Below are positions 1 through 4,524 of a stretch of DNA of 6,422 nt, piece by piece. Position 1 is the stretch's first letter; every line of letters begins with the position of its first letter. Source of the stretch: Planctomycetaceae bacterium (GTDB lineage: Bacteria; Planctomycetota; Planctomycetia; Pirellulales; JAEUIK01). The stretch lies in NCBI GenBank assembly GCA_015493185.1, contig WGDQ01000874.1:1-6422 (forward strand), read 5' to 3'. Below the pieces are notes generated by a model. The model searched no databases. It worked only from the letters and a program-made list of their open reading frames with translations, and was not told where the DNA came from. Both the position numbers and the translations under genes were made by a program.

Positions 1-304
1 CATCCGACTCGAGCACCTCGCGCACCCGGCGTTTCGGCACAAATACCCGGCGCAGGCCGTCGTCGCACATCAGAATCAATCGTGCGGCGGCGGCATCTGA
101 GCTGTTGAAACCTCGCGGATCCTCGATCAGGCTCGCCAGCGTTGTGATCGCTCCCTGACGCACCCGCCCGTCGTCCAGCAACACCGTCGACGCCCACGCC
201 GGCCCAGGCAGGGCCCACATCAACATCAACATCAACGGCAGCAGGCATGCGGCGCCACGGCGCACGATCGTGCCGGCTACGAAATCGGCGAGAAATCGGG
301 CCAT
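1..304 (-). CDS. Partial secreted protein of unknown function (N-terminal 101 residues; 3' end beyond the left edge)
   Basis: The frame is open from an ATG at 304 to the left edge, so only the N-terminus is visible. Residues 1-38 form a convincing Sec signal peptide: a basic stretch (R15-R16), a hydrophobic core of Leu, Met and Trp at about 20-32, and an AWA site before S39. The mature part begins STVLLDDGRVRQG, has an acidic-polar segment, and then a short strand-rich stretch with LRRVFVPKRRVREV (about residues 83-96). The 'DDGRV...' and 'CDDGLRRVFVPK' segments resemble the start of uncharacterised planctomycete exported proteins, but I cannot name a family. A second in-frame ATG lies four codons upstream (316-314), preceded by a GGGGCGG stretch that could be its ribosome binding site, so the true start is either 304 or 316. 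It faces away from the small membrane protein gene at 720. Confidence 0.65.
   Translation of the reverse strand, partial: MARFLADFVAGTIVRRGAACLLPLMLMLMWALPGPAWASTVLLDDGRVRQGAITTLASLIEDPRGFNSSDAAAARLILMCDDGLRRVFVPKRRVREVLESD
218..235. repeat. Three perfect copies of a 6-bp unit inside a signal-peptide coding region
   Basis: CATCAA is repeated three times on the plus strand. Read on the minus strand it is (TTGATG)x3 and encodes Leu-Met-Leu-Met-Leu-Met in the hydrophobic core of the signal peptide of the partial gene. The unit keeps frame, so a gain or loss of a copy would only lengthen or shorten the hydrophobic core by two residues. Confidence 0.75.
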
Positions 305-522
305 TGTGCCGCCCATATCCGCCCCGAGGTGAATCGATGAGTGCTTGCGAAGTGTTCTGTTCCGCGTCGGAGCCCGCCACGGCCGGCAGGAAAGGGAGGC
401 CTTCTGAGGCAAAGCAATGGCAACGCCCGACCCCGCGGAAAAACCGCCCCGACAAAACGCAGCTCGCCTTCTTGGGCCCCGAAGCGGCCGAATGCCACCG
501 GCCCCTCGAGCCCAACGTGTTT

Positions 523-564
523 ACCCGCCCCCATCGGGTTTGCGCCCCTTGGGCTTGGGCGGGT
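523..564. repeat. Inverted repeat with nested hairpin in the divergent gap
   Basis: ACCCGCCC at 523-530 is perfectly complementary to GGGCGGGT at 557-564. Between the arms lies a second small hairpin, GCCC (544-547) and GGGC (551-554) with a three-base loop. No T-tract follows on either strand, so it is not a classical intrinsic terminator. It lies far from both flanking gene ends, and its role is unknown. Confidence 0.4.
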
Positions 565-662
565 CATCCTGGAAGGTGGCCGCGAACCGCCTACCATTCC
601 ATTCTGGGGCTCAATGATCGTAAGTCAATGAAATTTACCGGCTTGATGGCATGCACAGCCCA

Positions 663-691
663 TTGACAGGGCAGGGTCGCGCGTGCGAGAT
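663..691 (+). promoter_or_regulatory. Possible sigma70-type promoter for the small membrane protein gene
   Basis: A perfect consensus -35 hexamer TTGACA is at 663-668, about 52 bases before the ATG at 720. No good -10 stands at the ideal distance. The best fits (CGAGAT at 17 bp spacing, GAGATT at 18 bp) match only two to three of six positions. The call rests on the -35 hexamer and its position alone. Confidence 0.25.
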
Positions 692-719
692 TGGCGGCAC
701 CGCGCAGAATGTACCGGTT

Positions 720-980
720 ATGCAAAAAGGGAAAACCTTGAAGCCTCGCCAGTTTCTCAGCCCGCTCGTCTTGGCGGCCCTCATGCTGCCCATCTTGATT
801 TGCGTGCTGTTGGGCATTGGCCGGCTGCTCGCCGCTATGAACGACCAGGCGGGTGCGGCCGTGCTCGACCGCCTGGCCCTCGCCGGCGGTATCGTGTGGG
901 TCGTCGCTCTGGTGCTGCTGCTCATCACGCTGGCGGTCGATGCGCTAAGCCCGCCCAACGACCCATCGTCTGGCCAGTAG
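720..980 (+). CDS. Small two-helix membrane protein of unknown function (86 aa)
   Basis: From ATG 720 the frame encodes 86 residues: a short basic N-terminus (MQKGKTLKPR), a first hydrophobic helix at about 13-36 (rich in Leu, Ile, Ala, Val), a polar link containing NDQAG at 41-45, a second hydrophobic helix at about 54-75, and a short polar tail ending PSSGQ. The positive-inside rule suggests that the N-terminus faces the cytoplasm. The frame is open for 23 codons upstream, but those residues look non-coding, so I place the start at 720. A TTG at 738, preceded by AAAGGG, is an alternative start giving 80 residues. No strong Shine-Dalgarno precedes the ATG. I do not recognise a family. Two clean, well-spaced hydrophobic segments in a GC-rich background make chance less likely. 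Confidence 0.6.
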   Translation: MQKGKTLKPRQFLSPLVLAALMLPILICVLLGIGRLLAAMNDQAGAAVLDRLALAGGIVWVVALVLLLITLAVDALSPPNDPSSGQ

Positions 981-1137
981 CGTCGCCACAGGTCGCCCGA
1001 AAAACAGGTTCTCCCCAGGCCCCCAATCGGACCTGGCGCCCCCTAGGCCATTCATCCCGCGCCGCTCACTTCGCTTCGATCGCCTTGCAGCTCGTGCCGC
1101 GCGCACCCCGGTCACGGTGCGAAACACGGGCCGTCTC

Positions 1138-1202
1138 CCAACAACAGCCCCCAACAACAGCCCCCAACAACCGCAACCCAACACCGCAACTCAACACAGC
1201 AA
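1138..1202. repeat. Five degenerate tandem copies of a 13-bp unit (minisatellite)
   Basis: Units of exactly 13 bp lie at 1138-1150, 1151-1163, 1164-1176, 1177-1189 and 1190-1202. The first two are identical (CCAACAACAGCCC). The third is CCAACAACCGCAA, the fourth CCCAACACCGCAA and the fifth CTCAACACAGCAA. The copies diverge steadily from left to right. A 13-bp period is not a multiple of three, so the array is not maintained as a protein repeat. Confidence 0.8.
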
Positions 1203-1351
1203 CCCAGTGCCACATGCACCGCGCGCAGCGGCGACGCCCAATCTCTCGGCACAAGGGCACCCGTGCGCGCACCGCTCGCCGCATCCTTCACATCTCGCAC
1301 GGTCGCCAAAAGCGCCGAAGTGAAGTAAAGAAGGCAAGAAGTTGGGGTGTG

Positions 1352-1374
1352 CGCGTCCCGTTGCGACGGGCGCG
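1352..1374 (-). terminator. GC-rich hairpin just past the sialidase-like gene, possible terminator
   Basis: CGCG (1352-1355) and CCCGT (1357-1361) pair with ACGGG (1366-1370) and CGCG (1371-1374), giving nine base pairs with one bulged base (1356) and a TGCG loop. It begins 14 bases past the minus-strand stop of the sialidase-like gene. The sequence after it on that strand is only moderately T-rich (1320-1342), so it may be a weak intrinsic terminator or a 3'-end stabilising stem. Confidence 0.4.
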
Positions 1375-1387
1375 GCTCGGCGTCCGT

Positions 1388-2620
1388 TCACTGGGCCGGG
1401 TCGCCCTCGGCGATCCATGCCTCGTTGGTGGCCACGTGCTTCATGCTCTTGCCGCCCGAGACGAAATAGCTGTAGATGAAGTGAATCGTGCCGTCGCGAC
1501 CTTGGATTACCGCTGGGTAGTGGTACGAGCCGTTACGGGCTTTTTCCAAGTGCCGCGTCACGTCCCACGTGCGTCCTTCATCGTGCGAAAGCGAAACCGC
1601 CAGACTATTGCGGCCCCGTGTGGTGTCGTTGTACACCAGCAGCCACGTGCCGCTTTTCAATACCACCCCGTCGATCCCCGCTCCCGGGTTCGGCAATTCG
1701 CACTCGGTCACCGGCCCCCACGTCAGGCCATCGTCGGTCGACTGGCAAACGCGGATCTTGTGGCGAAAACCGTTTTCGCGCATGTAGGCCACCAGCGTAC
1801 CATCGCGGCGCCTGAGCACGGTGGGCTGGATGTTGCCGTAGCCGATCAGCGCCTCGCTCGCGTACCAGGTTTGCCCTCCGTCGTCGCTGATCGCCATCAC
1901 CGATACCGAGAACGTATCGGTATAAAGCGGCAGCAAAATTCGGCCGCTTGGCAACACCGTCGGTTTGCAGCGCCCTTGCCAACCCAAGCGGTGATAGAGC
2001 TTATCCTCCAACCGTTGGCGGATCTCCTTTTCAAAGGCTTTCAGAGGTGGCGGCAACGGGCTCATCTCTTTCACCAGCCGGTCCAGTTCGGCCAACATCT
2101 GCTCTTTGAATTTCGGCGGCTTCAGAAACATGCTGCCCTGCCAGTCCCATTTCGGCGAGCCGTCGCCTTCGTAGTTCGACGACACTCGATAACGCGTCAG
2201 GCAGCTTTCCCACGTGTTGGCAATGATCGTGGGCCAAAAGAGCCACAGCTTTTGCTCGTCGTCGATCATCATGCAGGTGTTGCCGTCGGGAAAGCCCGGC
2301 ACGTCGGCCATTACAAACGGCTCGCTCCAGGTGTCGCTTCCCTTGCGCTTCCGCGCGCCATAAACGGCCACATCGTCGGCCCGTCGTTCGCCCGATCCGC
2401 GATACCACGAGGCCAGCAGATCGCCGTTTGGGCACTCGACAATGCCCGGTGCGTGGTTGTGCTGCGGGTGCAGCGGAAAAACCAATTCGGCGGTAAACTT
2501 TGCCGCCTCGCCCGATTTTGTTTTTCCGCCGTCGGCGTTTCCGTCGGCCCCCAAAGCACACAAAGTCGGCAGCGTAAAAATCGAAAGCAATAGCGGCAGC
2601 GTGACGGTTACGTTTCGCAT
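1388..2620 (-). CDS. Secreted sialidase-fold (BNR/Asp-box) protein, exo-alpha-sialidase-like
   Basis: A 410-residue exported six-bladed beta-propeller of the BNR/sialidase superfamily. Residues 1-24 form a signal peptide (basic N-terminus, hydrophobic TLPLLLSIFTLPTL, likely cleavage near CALG/ADG). Three good Asp-boxes (S-x-D-x-G-x-T-W) are visible: SDDGGQTW at 245-252, STDDGLTW at 294-301 and SHDEGRTW at 345-352; GSDTW at 94-98 is a degenerate one. The N-terminal part, with HNHAPGIVECPNGDLLASWYRG (in 54-75), is typical of the BNR_2-type 'sialidase family' proteins common in planctomycetes. Residues about 165-210 form a Lys/Glu-rich, probably helical insertion between blades. I chose ATG 2620 because it starts the signal peptide and follows GAGGAG by 10 bases; the frame extends to 2755 without coding character. 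Whether it cleaves sialic acid is not shown, since many family members have other or unknown glycan targets. It probably acts in the periplasm or at the surface, in glycan degradation. Confidence 0.93.
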   Translation of the reverse strand: MRNVTVTLPLLLSIFTLPTLCALGADGNADGGKTKSGEAAKFTAELVFPLHPQHNHAPGIVECPNGDLLASWYRGSGERRADDVAVYGARKRKGSDTWSEPFVMADVPGFPDGNTCMMIDDEQKLWLFWPTIIANTWESCLTRYRVSSNYEGDGSPKWDWQGSMFLKPPKFKEQMLAELDRLVKEMSPLPPPLKAFEKEIRQRLEDKLYHRLGWQGRCKPTVLPSGRILLPLYTDTFSVSVMAISDDGGQTWYASEALIGYGNIQPTVLRRRDGTLVAYMRENGFRHKIRVCQSTDDGLTWGPVTECELPNPGAGIDGVVLKSGTWLLVYNDTTRGRNSLAVSLSHDEGRTWDVTRHLEKARNGSYHYPAVIQGRDGTIHFIYSYFVSGGKSMKHVATNEAWIAEGDPAQ

Positions 2621-2972
2621 CAGGGCATCTCTCCTCACAGGTGCGTTTCGTCGCAAGGCATCGTCAGACACAGGAACTATCAGGTTACTGAGCCACAGAT
2701 GGGTAGTGCAACGCGCGGCTCGCCAAATCTCTGGCTTTATCCGGCGGTGCGCCACCTACCCCCGATCCAGTTGCTTGTCCCGATCGTATCGTAGCCCACC
2801 GAGAAGAGAGCCGACAGAAGAGAAGATGTCGCCCAGCCTGGCCGAGCGGCAACGCCGTGCCCAGGACGCCGTAGCTGCCGGCGTCCTGGGCCGCGCTGTG
2901 CGCGAAGCGGCACGGTGCGGTGCGGCTAATTTCATGCTTTTGCACCCGCCAACCACGTGCCGCCTTTTGCGC
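2621..2972. other. Intergenic region between two minus-strand genes
   Basis: These 352 bases lie downstream of the PEP-CTERM gene and upstream of the sialidase-like gene. They contain the latter's ribosome binding site (GAGGAG, 2631-2636), the perfect inverted repeat at 2859-2891, and presumably the promoter of the sialidase-like gene. A TTGCAC with TAACCT 18 bases later on the minus strand (about 2684-2713) is only a weak promoter match. The size of the gap and the stem argue that the two genes are separate transcription units. Confidence 0.55.
2859..2891 (-). terminator. Perfect 13-bp inverted repeat, candidate terminator of the PEP-CTERM gene
   Basis: The arm GCCCAGGACGCCG (2859-2871) is exactly complementary to CGGCGTCCTGGGC (2879-2891), with a seven-base loop TAGCTGC. 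It starts about 80 bases past the minus-strand stop at 2973. No T-run follows on either strand, so it would be a non-canonical terminator, a 3' stabilising stem or an operator-like palindrome. A 13-bp perfect stem is unlikely to arise by chance in 350 bases. Confidence 0.5.
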
Positions 2973-3746
2973 CTACTGGGCCGTCTGGCGACGAACCACG
3001 GCCAGAAAACCCACCATACCGAGTCCTAGCAGGACCAGCGTGGTCGGCTCCGGCACATGGCCCACGGCAACGATCTGGCCGACGGCATCCAGATCGAGCG
3101 TGATTCCCAGGCTGGGCAGGTTGAACACCATCTCCGCCTCAATAGGAATCGTCAGCACGCGGTTGGGACCGAACCACGACAGGTTGCCCGGCAGCAGTGT
3201 GTTGTTGCCAACCACTGAACCGGTGACGTCGAACGATCCGCTGAACAACCCCGCCGCCGCAGCGTCGAGGCGCCCCTGGGTGAACTCGAAGTCCATATCG
3301 AACACGGGAAAGTTTCCTCCCGGTCCGATGTCTTCGAGTCCCATACTGATGTCAAAGCCCAGGTCGCGCAGCGCGCCAAAGGCGATGACACCCGGCAAAG
3401 CGCCCTCGACCAAGCCGGCGAAATCGGCCGGACCGGGCTCGGGCAACAACAGGCCGGGGTGCGGCAGCGGCATGACCAAACTGCCGCCGGAGAAACGGAT
3501 GAAGCCCGGCAAATCGAGATCGGCTTCGATCGTTCCTCCCAGGTTTGTGGTCAGGCTTCCCGGAAGCTGGCTCTCCACGGGAAACATGCCAGAAGGCGTG
3601 AGCATCACGCCCGAAAGAGAGATGACGCTTTGACTCGGGTCCACAACCAAAGTCGCCGCGTCGGTCGACATGGCTGGCCAGCACCAGCCCACAAGAGCGG
3701 CGCAGCATAGCGCCAACGGCCCCCGGACACGTACAGTGCAAAGCAC
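2973..3746 (-). CDS. PEP-CTERM sorting-signal protein of unknown function (257 aa)
   Basis: The C-terminus carries a textbook PEP-CTERM sorting domain: VPEPTTLVLL at 231-240, a hydrophobic helix at about 236-251, then the basic residues R252-R253 and a short tail. Such proteins are exported, recognised by an exosortase at the PEP motif and processed for secretion or surface attachment. The N-terminus is a signal peptide (about 1-31, with R6/R8, a Leu/Ala/Cys core and a cut near STDA/ATL). The 200 residues between are Gly, Pro and hydrophobic-rich, beta-strand-like and poor in Cys and Lys, with acidic patches (for example DMDFEF at 150-155). They match no domain I can name. The start is GTG 3746, set by GAGGAGGT five bases upstream; the frame stays open to 4124, but that stretch lacks protein character. 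No exosortase gene is in the window. It stands alone on its strand. Confidence 0.9.
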   Translation of the reverse strand: MLCTVRVRGPLALCCAALVGWCWPAMSTDAATLVVDPSQSVISLSGVMLTPSGMFPVESQLPGSLTTNLGGTIEADLDLPGFIRFSGGSLVMPLPHPGLLLPEPGPADFAGLVEGALPGVIAFGALRDLGFDISMGLEDIGPGGNFPVFDMDFEFTQGRLDAAAAGLFSGSFDVTGSVVGNNTLLPGNLSWFGPNRVLTIPIEAEMVFNLPSLGITLDLDAVGQIVAVGHVPEPTTLVLLGLGMVGFLAVVRRQTAQ

Positions 3747-3751
3747 GATGC

Positions 3752-3759
3752 ACCTCCTC
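3752..3759 (-). promoter_or_regulatory. Strong ribosome binding site fixing the GTG start of the PEP-CTERM gene
   Basis: On the minus strand GAGGAGGT (3759-3752) precedes GTG (3746-3744) by five bases. This near-perfect Shine-Dalgarno decides against the longer reading that begins at 4124 and makes the signal peptide the true N-terminus. Confidence 0.85.
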
Positions 3760-3850
3760 GTGTGTCCGAACAGAGCCCCCTCTGGTCCGTGCGAGCAGCC
3801 TAACGCTCTGGGGTGCGGTGTATCAAGGAAAAAACGCCTTTTCTGTAGAA

Positions 3851-3868
3851 ATTGCGAAAATGCTGCCC
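3851..3868 (-). promoter_or_regulatory. Weak sigma54-like (-24/-12) element upstream of the PEP-CTERM gene
   Basis: The minus strand reads GGGCAGCATTTTCGCA, which keeps the required GG-N10-GC spacing plus a CA after GG, but departs from the TGGCACG-N4-TTGCA consensus at four other positions. A start site about 12 bases downstream would give a leader of roughly 95 bases before the GTG. Some PEP-CTERM genes in proteobacteria are known to depend on RpoN, which is the only reason to mention it. Confidence 0.15.
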
Positions 3869-4263
3869 ACATTCGGGCACAGATCAGCCCCGGCCGATGC
3901 GTGCGCTGTCTCTCACCCCGCTGTCGGCTGGGTTCGCGAGCCCCAACACGATATGGTGATAGACCGGTGAAACACCAGAGCCCAAAACGGCCTCGCGGCC
4001 CAACGCCCGCAAGCCAACGTTCGCAAGCGGGCCACACCGCCGGAGCAGTGCGAGTGGAATCGGCCTGAATGCCCAACCATCTCGCAGGCATGTCCCGACG
4101 AGTATGCGTTTTGCGACTCACCAAACGCGGTCGCCGGACAAGCCGGCTCGCTGGTCGTGAGACCGTTTCCTCCTCGGAAACAAAACAGAAACACCGACTG
4201 CCTGCCCGCAGTTCCGTGCTTCGTTCGTCTCACGCGTTTTGGTCGCGCCATGCGGTCGCTCGC

Positions 4264-4301
4264 GCCGCCCGGTTTACCGTGCCGCCCGCACGGTTTGCCG
4301 T
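4264..4301. repeat. Two adjacent copies of a GCCGCCCG...GGTTTRCCGT unit
   Basis: Copy one (4264-4280, 17 bases) reads GCCGCCCGGTTTACCGT. Copy two (4281-4301, 21 bases) reads GCCGCCCG, then CAC, then GGTTTGCCGT. Within each copy, CGGTTTACCG and ACGGTTTGCCGT can each form a tiny stem. They lie next to the 37-bp repeat pair and may belong to the same dispersed repeat family. Confidence 0.55.
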
Positions 4302-4334
4302 GTAGCACAGCCGCTCGCATCACTCGGTGGCGTT

Positions 4335-4443
4335 GTACCACTCGGCTTGTCGGACCGCGCAGTTGGCCGAGACGAATTGGAAACGGAAATAGCGGTAGCA
4401 AAGGTGGTACCGCTCGCCTTGCCGTACCGCGCAGTTGGCCGCG
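4335..4443. repeat. 37-bp imperfect direct repeat, copies 72 bp apart
   Basis: Positions 4335-4371 and 4407-4443 match at 32 of 37 positions. Both copies share GTACC at the left and the 15-base core ACCGCGCAGTTGGCC near the right end. The bases between and around the copies do not align. The pattern suggests an old duplication or two decayed copies of a dispersed element upstream of the acyl-CoA dehydrogenase gene. Confidence 0.65.
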
Positions 4444-4524
4444 CCGTCCGCTGGGCTGGGCCCGTGGCAATGCACGAGTTCTCGTAACAGCGATCACCTT
4501 GTTCAAGACGGAGGAAACCGCATC

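Larger units (their letters stand above)
317..719. other. Divergent intergenic region of about 400 bases, no gene supported
   Basis: This stretch separates the minus-strand secreted protein from the plus-strand small membrane protein. Short reading frames cross it on both strands, but their translations are Arg/Pro/Gly-rich and have no recognisable domain. The notable content is a perfect 8-bp inverted repeat (523-530 with 557-564) enclosing a smaller hairpin, and a TTGACA hexamer at 663-668. Both flanking genes must take their promoters from here. Confidence 0.5.
981..1387. other. Intergenic region between convergent genes, holding a minisatellite and a hairpin
   Basis: About 400 bases lie between the 3' end of the small membrane protein gene (plus) and the 3' end of the sialidase-like gene (minus). 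Frames crossing it translate to low-complexity Arg/Cys/Gly-rich or Pro/Asn/Thr-rich peptides without domains, partly because of the 13-bp repeats. It holds the tandem repeat at 1138-1202 and a GC-rich hairpin at 1352-1374. I see no RNA gene. Confidence 0.55.
3747..4524. other. Long divergent intergenic region with degenerate direct repeats
   Basis: These 778 bases lie between the divergent PEP-CTERM and acyl-CoA dehydrogenase genes. Reading frames in it give Arg/Pro/Ala-rich peptides without domains, and repeated peptide patterns simply echo the DNA repeats. The part near 3771-3810 would be the leader of the PEP-CTERM mRNA and contains short complementary segments. A weak sigma54-like element lies at 3851-3868. 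An inverted repeat, GCCCGC (4005-4010) with GCGGGC (4027-4032), is present. The right half (4260-4445) is a cluster of imperfect repeats, listed separately. No RNA gene was recognised. Confidence 0.55.

Noticed and set aside
521..613. A minus-strand stop-to-stop stretch that looks protein-like (FQDDPPKPKGRKPDGGG at its end)
   Set aside because: It is only 29 codons between stops and has no ATG, GTG or TTG start in frame. The basic Pro/Gly-rich tail arises from the inverted repeat. It may be a gene-end remnant, but this cannot be supported.
247..666. Overlapping open frames on both strands in the first intergenic region
   Set aside because: Translations are Arg/Pro-rich with no domain, the plus frame begins inside the signal peptide region of the partial gene, and none has a good ribosome binding site.
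683..2593. A 636-codon open frame on the plus strand
   Set aside because: It is mostly antisense to the sialidase-like gene, has an Arg/His/Pro-rich translation without domains, and runs through the 13-bp minisatellite. It is a typical GC-rich shadow frame.
2621..2755. N-terminal extension of the sialidase-like protein to an ATG at 2755
   Set aside because: The extra 45 residues lack protein character and would bury the signal peptide. The ATG at 2620 has the GAGGAG site and begins the signal peptide.
2442..3029. A 195-codon plus-strand frame across the gap between the two minus-strand genes
   Set aside because: It overlaps the 5' end of the sialidase-like gene antisense and contains the 13-bp inverted repeat. 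Its translation is low-complexity and Arg/Ser-rich.
3930..3945. A T-arm-like GGGTTCGCGAGCCC suggesting a tRNA
   Set aside because: The loop lacks the conserved A after TTCG, and no acceptor, D or anticodon arm can be built around it.
4264..4443. The repeat cluster as a CRISPR array
   Set aside because: Copies are few, imperfect, of different lengths and irregularly spaced, and no cas gene is present.
3913..4506. A 197-codon minus-strand frame in the repeat-rich divergent gap
   Set aside because: Its internal peptide repeats only mirror the DNA repeats, and it has no domain and no ribosome binding site.
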